Below are positions 12,212 to 26,299 of a stretch of DNA of 64,000 nucleotides, in pieces. The DNA comes from Homalodisca vitripennis (Eukaryota; Arthropoda; Insecta; Hemiptera; Cicadellidae): NCBI RefSeq assembly GCF_021130785.1, contig NC_060210.1, forward strand, positions 187,124,501 to 187,188,500, read 5' to 3'. The stretch's first letter is position 1; each line of letters begins with the position of its first letter. Both the position numbers and the translations under genes were made by a program. Below the pieces are notes generated by a model. That model worked only from the letters and a program-made list of their open reading frames with translations, made no database searches and was not told where the DNA came from.

Positions 12212-14100
12212 TTAATTCTTTTAATTTGCGAGATAAAATTTTACCAACGCCCTCTAATAGTAATATATACGTTTATCATATAATACCGTCTCTATAAATA
12301 ATCGCAGATAAGTAACAAGATATTTGAAAATTAAAGATTGAAATTCGAGTATTTATGCAAATTAAATTTACGTTTATTTAAATATATCCTGATAAAAAAT
12401 AAATTATAATTGTATCCTAAATATTTTTAAAATGTCAATGGATTTGTATATGACTAACATTTTAAAAACGAGGGGACATAGATGCACGTATTCGACCTAC
12501 CACAATAATTAGCGGTATGAATATTTTTTAAATAATAATACATTTGAAATAAATCCTCCAGGTATATGTAGGACAAAGATTAAAATTCAAAACTACACAA
12601 TCCCAAAGGCAATTAATAGGAATCTTATAACAAAATATCATCACATTAAACAAATGTAATTATATTTTGTTAATTTTAAAATTTACATGAAATAAAACCT
12701 GTATACTAAAATAAAACCCGTTGCCGTCCATACCCACGGTGGAGACACCGGCAGGCGTTTGTTTGCTTCGACACGCGGCGCGGCAGTTGGCTACAAACAA
12801 GCTGATGGTAAACAAACAGCGGATGGTACAATGGTACAACAAACATCTTATGAAACGATGGAAAAGTGGCAATAAAACAGAACGATCAATCTTCACGGAC
12901 ACATTTGCACCACAATTTGTCTGGGAACGAGAACTAGGTCAAGTACCACTAAGTAAAATGTAGCAAAGAACTTAAACAAAATTTTATATCCAGAGATGAT
13001 GTATGACTTATTTTACAAGTAAATAGAATTGTTAAAATTACTCGTGATTTAATTTTCTGACATTTTAAATCATTGTTTTAAACATTTACCCACGTTTTTA
13101 AGTATCGCTATCTGACCTTTTCATTACGTGTATACAAAAGTTATAAGCTTACGAATTCACATACATTAACAAATCACAATGTCATGACATTTGCCTACCG
13201 TGATGAGTTGCTTGTGCTATTGATTTTGGTGCTGGTTGTAAGGTATGCGTTTAAATTGTAAATATATTATAGATTTGTTCACCCTAATCCATTTTCTTGG
13301 CGGTTTTCTTATTTATCAGGGAACTTTTGACTATACTTGGCATTTCTTGTACTTGCATTAATAAGCTAGAACCAAGCAAAGGTTTAATTTGATACATAAT
13401 TACAAGTAATAAAAAGTATTAGAAAATTATATATGTAAATGTATATTATTATTTTGATATGTACATATAAATAGTAAAATATTATTAAAATTTACATTAA
13501 CATATTCTGAATCATTATAATAGTATTATATGTGATATTGTAAAATATTAATTAATCAAAGTAATATACTAGTAAGTAGAACATATAAACAATTTAAATT
13601 ATAGCTATGAAAAATTTACAAATGTGATTAGATTGTTTCGAAATGTTCTGCTTGACTTCATTCAAATATCTTATTACAAAAATACATATTTATAGTTTTA
13701 GATAGAGTTGTACAAGAAATTACTCAATTTTTTATTGCAAGATAAATATCGTAAGTATAGTATTTGTATCGTAAAGAGCATCATCAATAGAAATTTTCTT
13801 TGTTTTTGTTACTGTCTAAACTAAAGCCAAACTTACAGACAATCCATTCAAGAATATCACACTATTGACCACGGTAGGAATGCGCCATACTAAACTTCAC
13901 TGAGTTTGCATGTGGAATTTCAACTCAGTACCTTATTTTATTGGTTACTGACTTGTTATTCACAAATGTAAAAATTCATATCAATGTACTAACTTTGTTT
14001 ATTAGTATATTTTCGATATTTGCCATCTAATTACACTGAAGACCAATGTAAAAGCGTTGAGTAATTGCACAGCCAAAACTCATAGAGTGATACGTATCAG
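12211..14100. other. Gene-free stretch with two weak exon-like spots
   Basis: 12721-12963 is a GC-richer segment open on both strands (80 aa each way) with no recognisable domain. 13184-13242 reads as a short leader rich in Leu and Val that ends at a GTATGC donor-like site. Neither is supported by a neighbouring exon, so no gene is called. Confidence 0.35.
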
Positions 14101-14436
14101 CGTCACGATTCTTACGTTCCATATATAGCGTCACGATTCTTACGTTCCTTATATAGCTTCACGATTCTTACGTTCCTTATATAGCGTCACGATTCTTACG
14201 TTCCTTATATAGCGTCACGATTCTTACGTTCCTTATATAGCGTCACGATTCTTACGTTCCTTATATAGCTTCACGATTCTTACGTTCCTTATATAGCGTC
14301 ACGATTCTTACGTTCCTTATATAGCGTCACGATTCTTACGTTCCTTATATAGCGTCACGATTCTTACGTTCCTTATATAGCGTCACGATTCTTACGTTCC
14401 TTATATAGCGTCACGATTCTTACGTTCATTATATAG
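14101..14436. repeat. 28-bp tandem satellite, 12 copies
   Basis: Exactly 12 units of 28 bp (336 bp) of the form CGTCACGATTCTTACGTTCC followed by TTATATAG. Variants are limited: CTTC for CGTC in units 3 and 7, CATATATAG in unit 1, and CATTATATAG in unit 12. The near-identity suggests recent expansion or homogenisation. Confidence 0.97.
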
Positions 14437-15307
14437 GTATGAAAGTTTAAAGCAAAATTTTAAATTTGTAGGTCAGTGCGTTTTTGGGATATCATGCGAA
14501 TAGATAGACAGAAAATATGTAATTCTACATCTCCATTTTGATAAAGCTCATCTAACAAAGACGATATAATTTGCAAGTTTTAAAGTATTGGTGTAAAGAT
14601 ATAACCAAGATAATAGCTCGGTCAATGAATGATACCAGAAGTAAAAACAATAAGCATGAAATCTAATTATGTAGAATTAGAACAGGGGCGAGATGTCTTT
14701 TGTGGTTTTCGACTGAATCTCACTTCGGTTTTATATGTATAAGTTGTGTAAGTTTTCTGCATTTCCAACTTCTAATGAGATGTAAACTGAAAAAACCAGT
14801 AAGGTTTACTACCAATAACCTCAAAAAAAGTCCCATATTTGTGGTTTTCCGCTTATCGACTGTTCTTCTAGATCCATCATTTGGCCATTCGTTGACTGGA
14901 ATATAGTCTTGCCTTCCTACACAAACAAACACCTACCAACACCTGCATGAAAAAAGTAACTCAAATGCAAGTATTCTTCACTATATAAAGCATTAAAATC
15001 ATAATAAATAACTACAAACTCATAAGTTAGGTTAAAAACACCAATAGTTTCATCAATCAAGGGGTAGTTATTTTAATTAGTGGAATTACAATTCCTCTTT
15101 TTCGTAACAAACGTTCGATACGTAATATATTAAACATTATTTTAATAAAACTGATAGATCTCTAAACAGATGGAAAGTTCATACACAGATAAAATAACAA
15201 ATTGTAAATAGTACTAAATTAGTGACAGCTACTGTATAAGGATGGGTCTTTAGTCAGATTTAACTATTTCTCTCATTAGCTAATCAGATATGAGTAACAT
15301 GGCTTGG

Positions 15308-16137
15308 TGTAATTGATCTCAATATGCCACAATTAGTTCTATATCCTGAAAATAAGTTAGGTTATGAACAGCATAGGGTGTAATTGATCTCAGTATGCCA
15401 CAAGGAGTTCTATATCCTGAAAATAAGTTAGGTTATGAGCAGCATATTGTGTAATTGATCTCAATATGCCACAAGGAGTTATTTATACTGAAAATAAGTT
15501 CGGTTATGAGCAGCATATTTTGTAATTGATCTCAATATGCCACAAGGAGATCTATAACCCGTAAATGAGTTAGGTTATGAGCAGCATATTGTGTCATTGA
15601 TCTCAATATGCCACAAGGAGTTCTATATCCTGAAAATAAGTTAGGTTATGTGCAGCATAGGGTGTAATTGATCTCAATATGCCACAAGGAGTTCTATATC
15701 CTGAAAATAAGTTAGGTTATGTGCAGCATAGGGTGTAATTGATCTCAGTATGCCACAAGGAGTTCTATATCCTGAAAATAAGTTAGGTTATGAGCAGCAT
15801 ATTGTGTAATTGATCTCAATATGCCACAAGGAGTTATTTATACTGAAAATAAGTTCGGTTATGAGCAGCATATTTTGTAATTGATCTCAATATGCCACAA
15901 GGAGATCTATAACCCGTAAATGAGTTAGGTTATGAGCAGCATATTGTGTCATTGATCTCAATATGCCACAAGGAGTTCTATATCCTGAAAATAAGTTAGG
16001 TTATGAGCAGCATATTGTGTCATTGATCTCAATATGCCACAAGGAGTTCTATATCCTGAAAATAAGTTAGGTTATGTGCAGCATAGGGTGTAATTGATCT
16101 CAATATGCCACAAGGAGATCTACGAGAATATCCTGAA
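15308..16137. repeat. 71-bp satellite, 12 copies, 355-bp higher-order unit
   Basis: Units begin TGTAATTGATCTCAATATGC at 15308, 15379 and so on to 16089, exactly 71 bp apart; the twelfth degenerates after about 45 bp. Distinct monomer variants (CAGTATGCC, TTATTTATACTG, GATCTATAACCCG, TGTCATTG) recur in the same order. The block beginning at 15379 repeats at 15734, 355 bp (five monomers) later. Confidence 0.95.
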
Positions 16138-16231
16138 AAAAGCAAGTATCTGAATAATGAATAATATAAGCTGGCTTACTTAAAAACACATATAAATAAA
16201 ATAGCAAAAAACAATATTTTAATCTTAAAAA

Positions 16232-16305
16232 GTAAGGGTAAGGGTGTAGTGGTATCGCATTGAACAGGGAAAATGAGATCTTTGTGTTCGAGTCCCGGCG
16301 GAACA
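16232..16305 (+). other. tRNA-like relic or tRNA-derived SINE head
   Basis: An A-box-like TGTAGTGGTATCGC (from 16245) and a perfect B-box GTTCGAGTCCC (16286-16296) lie at tRNA spacing. The A-box side resembles tRNA-Gly. The acceptor stem does not pair and the T stem has a mismatch, so a working tRNA is unlikely. It lies directly behind the 71-bp satellite. Confidence 0.45.
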
Positions 16306-16778
16306 AGTAGTTTTTGAATATTTGTTGAAATTATATATTTATAAAAAATATTCTATTGCAAAAAATATATCATCATGGCTTTAATGATACTCAATAAAGT
16401 TTTATATTGCATATACACCAACATAGAACTCGTTGTTATATATGTAAAAAAGTTGCATGTTAAGTCTACAGATGAAAATTTTCCTGAGATATGTTTTCAT
16501 ATGATACATTAAAAAATGTTTATCAACCTAAATTTCATAGTACTGATGAAATGTATAACAATTCCAGTATTTTAAGTTTTTAAATCATTTCGTAATCGAG
16601 ATACCGTGCTAACAGACTGCAGATGGACAGACAGAAATTATTTTTTTTTAAGACCCTCGTGTGATAGTCTTTGTCAAAGGTTGTTCAATAATTTTGTTTT
16701 TTTATCCTTTATCAACAAAGTATTAAATTAGAACACATTTATTTTAAACATTAATCAAGTTTTTAAATAACATTATAC

Positions 16779-16814
<36 letters not shown>

Positions 16815-19800
16815 CTTTCATTCTAATTTACGACGTACATAGCATTAATAAAGAAGTTATGTGTTACTCGTAAAAACAAACGATTCGTATTAACATTAAT
16901 TGGCAATTGTATTCATGTTTAGTTTTCTTTTATTCCTTTGACATTTACGTAAAAACGGGAACTGTATTGGAAATAAAGCTTTGAAGACAATCAAATTGAT
17001 TTATGATTGCGTTGTTGCTCTCAACTTTTTATTTTTACAGAGGAAACGTGAACACAAATGAACTTCAGCGTTGATAGCACTTTGTGGGTGTATTATTTTA
17101 TTGCTTTGTGATTGTAAGAAAAACTTCGCCATCTCACTCAAGTTGTTGGTTTCATTCATGGGAGAATATAACATTTAGAAATTACTTGAGCTCCAGTAAA
17201 CAGTCGTAGACATGAAAATGAAAGCTGAAATAGTTTCATTTCGCATCTAAAAATAATCATGTTTTACTAATCAATAGTTATATCGTTATTTCCCAAGTAT
17301 TTCTGCGGTATAAATATGAATATTTATTATTGATGAGCGTAAGCGAAGGCTGTAACTCAGAGGTCCGGAAAGCAGCTAATCTGTCAGTAACTCCGCAAGA
17401 TAGAACTCAGACCATGACCATGTTGTTTTATCTTCTGCCTATCTATAAAAATCAAGAAATACCTTTACTGATGTATCAAGAAAAAATAGTTTTAAATGTT
17501 GTATAACAATTTTCATATTTTAGTAGTCATTAAATTCTTTTTCTGTCTGTCTACCGTTATTCTGAAGAAAATTTTGAGAACTGAGTACTGTACGAAAGAG
17601 TACAATGTATTTTGGAACATGGGATCTGACTAAATACTGTTGAAAGATAATTGGCCGCAAGATATTCTGAAAACGAATTAAGTTATAGTCATTATTTGTA
17701 AAACTTTATCAAGGGTATTGCATTTCCATCTATTAAGGAAATCGCAGAGTTTCAGCGAAGCTTATTACTCAATGGGCTAACAATATTTTGCCTCTCTTTG
17801 GCTCTGTGATGGATTACTTGCAAAATCTTTCTGTTGTCTGTTTTTTTCTATCTGTACTTACATTACAGGTTGTATGGAAAACGAATGAACCAAAGATTTC
17901 AAATTTAGAATAATAATCAATAAAGGCTGTTGTTACGCGATACTAGGTGTGGCAAACCCTTCATTGTTTTACATAGGTTTAACATTGAGTATTCCAATAT
18001 CGATATTTTGCTGCACTATTTCAGCCTGTATATTTTGATTAGGCTAGGCTAAATTGATCGTTACGATTGAAAATAAATAATAAACATTTTAAATTTCAAA
18101 GCGTTCATTTGGACTTCTAATTAAACTTAAAAAAACATAAAGATTAATATTGTATTGTACGTAACATTGACTTCGCAAATACTGATATAAAAAACTCGCT
18201 TAATTTTTTACTGTATTTTTCATGAAAATTAATAAAAAACCGATAATAGAAGTTAGTTTTTAGAAAAAATTAATTTATCTTTTACATGTAATTGTAAAGC
18301 AATAAATTAAGTAAGAAGTCATTTGCCTCACTCTGGATTTTCATTAAAAAAACTATAGTTAATTGCGATAAAGAAGTTAAAAATTAATACTGTCCCTAAA
18401 TAATTTTCTTACATTATTCATGATTATAAAAAGGTGTTTGTATTTTATATCCGAAGAAAGATGAAACAATAGTGCGAAACTTAAACTTACCATCTGTTAA
18501 TGTTCTAGTATAATAATATTAACATTCTAACTGCTGGTCATTTTTCATAACACGCAAGGTATGGTTAATTAACACTTTAGAGCTACTATTATTGTTAAAA
18601 TTTTATAATAAACTCCTTTCAAAATATAAAATAACGCTTTTGATAGGTTTAACGAAACATTTTTATAGCACTAGAAATGTTCATTTTATGGAAAATCTCA
18701 TTGCATGTATATTGTAGATAAAACATACTATAATATAACAAGTTAATTTTGGTGAATAGCTATTCATATACATATTGTGTATCTGTTGAGCTTTAGACTC
18801 TTTTATGAATCAGATAAGTTGACCAAATGGTCTTGCTGCCTTAATTAAGGATTAGACCCGATCTGTGAAGCCCACAGCTGGAGATTGGATTGTAACCCCA
18901 TTCCACTACTGCGGTCCCCACACCTCGCGGTTATGTTTGATATTGCGGTATCTACGGTACAGGATCATATTGGTTGGGATTCATCCAGTAGATCCGATTA
19001 GGCTACAAATCACTCTTAGATAGGTGAGTTCTGCGTTTCAACATTTACATGATCTGAAGGGGCCTTTATACTCATAAAACGTTTAACATTGAAAAGGAAA
19101 ATTAAGGTCTACTGTGTCCTTAATTCTACATATGAATCTTTGGATCAATATCATACATAATCAGAAATAAGTAAATCGTCTGACTCAAAATTATAAAATA
19201 GTTTTATTTCAAATCTTTATACGCACACTAGTTGTATAGTCAGTATGAAATTAAACTACACAAGTGAATGATTTTTTGTTTTTATGTATGACAAATAATT
19301 CCGTTAGCACATCAATTTAATCTTCAAATCGATAGCAATTGTCATATTTTATAACTTTTTGTCTAAAATTAATAACATATACAACTAATTAGTTTCATTT
19401 TTTTAAATTTAAAACAGCAAACACCGTACTGATTAGCTTAAACAAGTCGTTGAGCTTTATTTACGAAATAAAAAGTCAATGGAACTAAATTTATTTAAAA
19501 ATTAGTAACTTTTTAGATGTTTTATAATTTTTATGATGGTTTAGTTATTTTGTATGTGCACATTAATTTAAATCGTACAAAATACTTCCCAAACATTTGC
19601 AAAAGTATTTCCAGGACACAGGCAACATTTATCTTTTGTCTGTCAGTATATCTTGCTGCAGGATATCTCAAAGAATTTAACTATTTACTTGAAAGTTTGG
19701 ATTAAACTAGACTTCGACGTAAGCCAGAACGTTTTTGAGGATGAGGATCACTCCCCAAATGGATCCTTAGCATGTCACGACATCCTTCGTTGTTACTACG

Positions 19801-20113
19801 GATGGAGGAGTTACCTTTGATGTTAATCCTTTTTCTATTTAATGTTTCAAATAAACATACAGTGATAATATAATAAAGCTACACATAATAATAAAAGAAA
19901 CCGTACTATAAAATTAGGGTGAGACATTTCAAAAATGAAGTTAATGAATATAAAAGATTAATATTTCATAAGTTGAAAAAAGGATGAAACTAGTTGTATA
20001 ACATTTACAATTATGAGTTTACGATTTAATCCATGACAGAATAATTAATTTTGACGTTTTTTTTCCCCGGATAGAAAACAATAAGCAGTGTTGAGTTTCA
20101 CACTGGGCCATAG
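16306..20113. other. Gene-free stretch with AT repeat and one GC-richer patch
   Basis: An (AT)n run lies at 16784-16812. A patch at about 18825-19040 is clearly richer in G+C than its flanks and has no frame I recognise; an old mobile-element fragment is likely. GACAGACAGAAA-type motifs near 16630, with a weaker relative near 14505, hint at a further dispersed family. Confidence 0.4.
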
Positions 20114-20242
20114 TTACCTATTTATTGGCCAGTTTGACATCGCATAACGGTCTGGTTGGTCAGGATACCGTCTACAGGGCGCTCCTTGGGCAGTGTGTGG
20201 TTGTAGTCGTACATAATACCTAGGACATGGGTCTCTGTTCAT
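20114..20242 (-). other. Coding-like fragment of unknown origin (42 aa)
   Basis: On the minus strand a frame runs from ATG at 20242 to TAA at 20114 and starts MNRDPCPRYYVRLQ. The segment is GC-richer than its flanks and has a protein-like composition rich in Arg, Pro and Tyr. A second frame is also open across most of it. I do not recognise the protein; a piece of an old repeat is the likeliest explanation. Confidence 0.25.
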
Positions 20243-23200
20243 TTTCTTGGATTTATTAGCAGTAGACCGGAGTTTTTCACAATGTAAGGTTGGAAGCAGT
20301 ATCTAGAAATTGCGGGTGTTCCTTGATTTTGCACCTTTGTCATGCCCGATACTTTTGTGGAGGATTTCTAGGGTTTTTAATATTTTTATTTTATTTGTAG
20401 TTAAGTTTTTGTCTTTCTTCACTTAAACAGATGGATTACTTTCAAACACTTCCTCCTCCCCCCCATTGTCAGTGACTGTTGTAAAGTGTTTCTGGAATCC
20501 GAATGCCCGTCGACCCCAAGAGAGCCTGACGGAGGATCCGAGCCAGACTTAAAAGCCGAGCGATCCAGACCTAAAATAAGAATTTCATTGTTAAGTGGCA
20601 TCGTTCTATATCAATCATATACTACTACTCTTGACCTTTCCCATCATATCTGTATTATTTTACTTAATTCACTACTTTCACAAGATTCACTAACAATTAA
20701 TGAGTCGATGATATAAAACTTTCCACGAAGTTTACAGCTTCCATCGTCCTTTTAAGAAATAGAATTGTAAGAAATACAGGGAGCAGAATGATAAACCTAC
20801 TAAAACTTAACGCTCCTTAATGTCGGGCAGCACTCGGCTAGTAATTGGAAAAACTTCTGCTCCCATTCTTTGCTTATCACTTTGCTCTAGGACAATTTCA
20901 TTACTAGAGAATGATATACTTACTCCTCAGGAATAATTTTTCTCCTTTATATCTTGATGTTTATTATTTATTTCCCTTAACTTATATTGCTTAAGCTAAC
21001 ATATATTTGAAATTATATTATGACACAATTAAAAAATACCAATTTCAGTTAGTGTAAATAATAATTTTGTAATACTAATTCTATTTCAACATTTTAAACC
21101 ACTCGCATATCACCATGATGGCAATAAATTAGTGGAATAACATTTTTTTATTAAATTAAATCCAATAAAATGAAATTTTATGAGTTATATAGGACCTGGT
21201 AAGTATACCAAATTTTTCAAGTCACGGAATCTCCCATATTGACAAAACTTCATTATATCTGGATAAAATTGAAATTTTAAAATAAAGGGGTTTGAAAAGC
21301 TACAATAAATTGTGATTTTTGACAATACGCTGTATTTGGCAATTATGTCCGATCCAAACATCTATTTTCCAACAGTGAAATCTATGTTATAGTTTTACTC
21401 ACTTTGATAATTGATTTATTTATATAGTAAAAGCAAATGAAATTAAACAACTTACAAGTTAATTTGAAATGTTAACTAAGAAAGCGCTCAATATTATTTA
21501 GTCAACGTAATATTTAGCAAACTAAAATTTATCTGAGTAACTAGTGGCAATCTTAATAAAAGTTGATGCGGTATCAAAGCTAATAATCAGCTTCTACAAA
21601 TAATCTTTATTAAGTATCAAAGGGGGTGCAGTTATTATTTTTAATTTTATACAGGAGCGAAAGCAATGAGCTCAAGCGAGTAACAGATTATATAAAGAAC
21701 CCACAATATGATGTAACCAGTGATAGACGATGCACAATGTAAACCTAAAACTGTGTCTCTCTGCTTCCTTCACGAGTTTTTCTTCACGTCGTAGTCTACT
21801 AAATTATTTTTCTCCTTCAACACTATATTCCCTAAACATATTTTACCTGATTAAAACTTGGTATTCTGATATGCAGGTGGCACATTCTGTTTTAAAATAT
21901 TAAATCAAAGGCAAAGGTTTATAAATATTTTCCAATATATGCTCATAAATTCAATTTTGCTTATTGATATCAATGTTTATTTCAACTTTGATTACAACTC
22001 AAACTTTGAAATACATACAATATGTTTACTAAATGAGAAAATTTAGTACTGTTCAAGATCCATATGTACATTAATGGACAATAAGAATTAGATTTGTGCA
22101 TCTTGATCTGTTCTGCTATCACCTACATTGGGTAGAACTCACAATGGAGTAATTTTATCGATTAAAATAACCGAATAGTTGAATTTACAAACTGGTTTGT
22201 GAAGTGAATAAACCAACAAACACGCATTAAATGCATCGTTGTTGTTGATCATTGTTAGATTACTTCAACGTACATGAGATTAAATGAAATAATCTTAGTT
22301 AATGATGTGTAGAAGTAAAATTCTATTCGTCACGCAATGTTTAAGGGTAATATAAATGTGCAGTAACTAATTATGATAAATTTTTTTGTTTTTGACACGA
22401 GTTTTAAACTGAGCAAAGTGTTCTACTAGAATTAGAAAACATATGTAAAAGAGTAAGAGAAACAATAATTTGCAAACTTGTTCAGTGTGCTATAAATGTT
22501 ACAACAGATTTTATAAATAGAAAAACTAGAATGCACACTGGACCTGGTACAGTACATCTCCATATATTTGAATTTGTTGATGCTGGAAATCTGAAATGGA
22601 AATGGAACCGAAGGAAACAGAACGGTCATTTTGTCAACAAGGTTCCAAGTAGATTTTTGCTGTCCTGTAATGATGCCTTTAAATTGTGAAGTTTTTTACA
22701 ACCTACCAAAAATGTTGTAAAAGCTCAATATTCACTTTATCGTTTAAATATTTTTTTTTATTTACCTTTTAAACAAATTGATCTGATACAGAGAATAAAC
22801 TACGAAAAAGAATGCCGGAATTGTGAACGGCCTTTACTTCAAAATTATACATAAACGAAAACGATTATAAGTAACATTGAAGTTGACATAATTGGGTTAG
22901 TTTTTCCATGTAGCATGGGAGGAAAGGTCAACCATGGCCTGCGCAGAACAGGTGCGCATTAGCAATCCGCGCCAGTCACGAGTACGATGTTTACGGCGCA
23001 ACAGGCAAAGAGTGTTGTGTGGTACGCATAATTGAAATAATAATTATTTAAATTCTGTAATACATAACAATTATTGTTAGTTTGCAGTCATTTGTTTCAT
23101 TCTTGTGCTTAATAAAAATGTTTCCAAGACAAAAGTTTTTGTTTAATTTACGTTACATTAAAAGATTGTTTAATTGACTAATAATTGTTTTTAGTTTTTT

Positions 23201-26200
23201 GTTTAGTAATAATTTAATGTTTACCAAAATTTAATGTTAAATGTTATATATTTTGAGCATTTTTACAATTAAGAATTTTGTTTTATTATTAAGTATAATA
23301 TTTTGTTTAAATTCTTTAATAAGTACTTTATTGTTATTATTTTAAAAGATATTTGGGATTAATATAATGACTATGCATGACTAAATTATTGTACAAGACG
23401 TTTTTTAAACTCTAAACATTGTCCTTGATCTATTTGTGTATTCGAAATATTTATCGTTACTATCATCGTTACTCATACAACAATGTAAATATTTCCACAG
23501 CCGTTTAACCAAATCCCATGGATTGAAAACCTTTATCGAACTAGGTGTTCCTTGAGTAGGAATGAAGCTTGGTTTGCTCGTTAAAAATATACAGAAGCCA
23601 TGCACATTGAAAAAACGAACTGGCACAAATGAAATTATTTGAGCTCCTCGAGTGATAAGTTACATACGAACAAATAATAAATTACCTTAAGTTGTAACTA
23701 AATAATAAACTCACAGTATTTAGAGTTACCATTTTTAATAAATAAAGATATAAAAACTACAGGTATCCTTGACTACGTGTGAATAAATTTGATATCAGTT
23801 ATCGTAATATTATATAATTGAAAAAGGTAATGGTTAGCAGCTAATGACGGCACGAAGTCAAAGCGTTGGTGAAAGCGGAATTGGTAAACTGGCCATATTA
23901 CAGAAATTGGATTTCCAGTGCTACTTCATTTAGAAACTAATTCAATTCTTTAAAATTTATTCTTGATTCCAATAAACACACTTTCATATTCATGAAATTT
24001 TTATAACTGTTATAAATGCATAGTAAATGCATATTACAATTATTGTATCGCTCACTCAGTTTTGATTTGATATAGTATTTTGTTTTATCGTGTGTCTTCA
24101 TGTCCCAAGGCTTATAATTTTAAGTGAATTACTTGCCATCATTCAACAGAAGTTGACGATATTTATCAAATAACTCAACCCTACATAAAGAGTAATGGGC
24201 TGATGTTATATTTCTCTGTACCTATACAAATATTTTTCCATCGGAATGATAAATTATTTTTATATTACGTTTTTTAATAAGAATATTTATTCATGTATCT
24301 AACCGCACCTGATATTTAGTTAATAACTGTGATAATCTTTTAGAGCATTGACGGCAACGCCATGTCAGAATGTTGTGACAGAAATATCTGCGGTGATATC
24401 CAGTTGTGTGCGGTGATGCGTAAATAATGTCCCCCGTGCTAAGTCCGTTGCTTTAATAACTTTTTATCTTCATGTATACATTCTTCCGATATTGACTGTG
24501 TTTTTAATATAGCGTAATGGTAGTTTTTGTATTTCCTCATTACAAAAGGTAAATGTAAATCATATTTATACGTAATATTCTGAAGCAACCAAGGAATTCA
24601 TTACTTTAACTTTATCTTGTTATATGAAGGCCACTCTCTCAGTTTGAATACATGACGAACTGCCTTTACACCTCAGGCTGTATAACTCACGCTAACTGAA
24701 TATGCAGAGGTCTCATCTCCACTAAAATATCATTATTGCAGAACCCAAAATGATTCTCCGAAATGCCTAACAACATGTTTGAGACTCGTTATTCCGCCTC
24801 GCTTTTTAAAGTAAAAAGATCTTGATACGTTAAATTATAATACTGTGCTCTTTCCATAAAAGTGTCCTTTTCCACTTCATCATGAATTTAGCAAATTTAA
24901 AAAGCAAGTTTCTTCTTGTGATTGTAAATGCATTTGAGTTAATTTTAATGCCAGTTAATTTATTCTTAATAAACTATGTAACTTTGCCATCTTACGGGAA
25001 ATATATAACTAAAAAACATAAGTCGTACCTGAGGGCGCGCCTAGTAGTCATAATTTTTTTTTTGAGTAATTCTAGTGAAACTAAATTTTTAACAAAACAT
25101 TGAAATTGGCTTCCTTTTAATAAAGAAATTGACTGGCAAACTTTAGATTCAATATTTTTAACGAAATTTAATTAAAACATGGGAGTTCAAAGAATTTGTA
25201 TTTCAAAAGAGTTAGAAAAGAAGAAAAAATGTTATAACTGGCGAAAAAGAACGGTAGCCGGATCAGCCATTTATCGACACAGCTTACACTGAGAACAATA
25301 TCTTCTCGTCAGAAAGACATCAAAAGCTTTATATTTTAGTTATGGCATATATAACGTCATAACAAGTAAGAGCTTTGCTATTTACTAATACGAACACTCT
25401 ATATACAATGTGTTTCCTAAAGGTGTTCCAATATTTTGATATTTTGTTCTAGACGTGAAAATGAGCAAAAGACTTCATATGGAAGTATGTCCTAAAACGT
25501 TTAGTTTTCCGTCTATCTTTCTGTATGTGATTTTTACAAAGAAAGTTATATCTTTTATACCAGTAAAAATAAAGTTATGAAACTTTGCCGTTGCGTTGGG
25601 CTGTTTATGCCCATTTGAGACAAAATATAAACAAATTATCTTTTCCCGTTTCAAAATGGCAGCCAATCATTAATTTTGATCTTAAATTCCGCAAAATCGT
25701 TACCTTGTATGAAAATTTTACAAGAATATTAAAATGTTGTAACCTTTATTTTAAATCTAACAGTGGTTGTTTCATTAAAATCGGATAAAAAACAACTGAT
25801 TAGTACTATTAAACATAATACCATGTTTTACACACTACACAACAGGAAGTATAGTTTTTCTAAACTGTTTTACTCTGAAACAGCTGATTTTAAAGTCAAT
25901 CCGCTGATTAATGTGCACAGCTGTTTATGCTTGCATTTTAGTTATTACTCTCCGTTCTCCTTCAGTTAGATATTTTATAAAACAATTTTCATATCTTTAA
26001 ACGTGAACTTTTCTTGTTTGAATTTGCATGACTGGTGGGTAGTAAAATTAAATCTAATGCAAAGTTTATGCATTGAAATTAAACCTAATGAAAACCCTAC
26101 TACGTATGTTTGTTTATAAAATTAAATTCCAGAAACTAATACTTCGCTGTTAATAGCCGTGTGGCACATAATTTTATTCAGAATTAAATTTTCTGCAAGT

Positions 26201-26299
26201 TTCTTTGTAAATATGTGGGTCTTCAATGCCTATTTAACAAAATAATTGTCCGTTAAACCTTAAAAAAAGTGTTTTCAAAATTATTTTATTTCTGTTTTT
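20243..26299. other. Gene-free AT-rich stretch
   Basis: No supportable gene. GC-richer spots lie at 20450-20600 and 22905-23025. Small ORFs at 20486, 22432, 23405, 24882 and 25475-25969 show no domain and no splice context. Confidence 0.45.

Noticed and set aside
12022..12297. 91-aa frame rich in Cys and Val
   Set aside because: It is made by the (TG)n microsatellite.
14101..16137. Regular repeats that might suggest a CRISPR array
   Set aside because: The units are contiguous without unique spacers, and the genome is clearly eukaryotic.
15308..16137. GTTAGGTT phrases resembling the insect telomere repeat TTAGG
   Set aside because: They occur once per 71-bp monomer and never as a TTAGG run.
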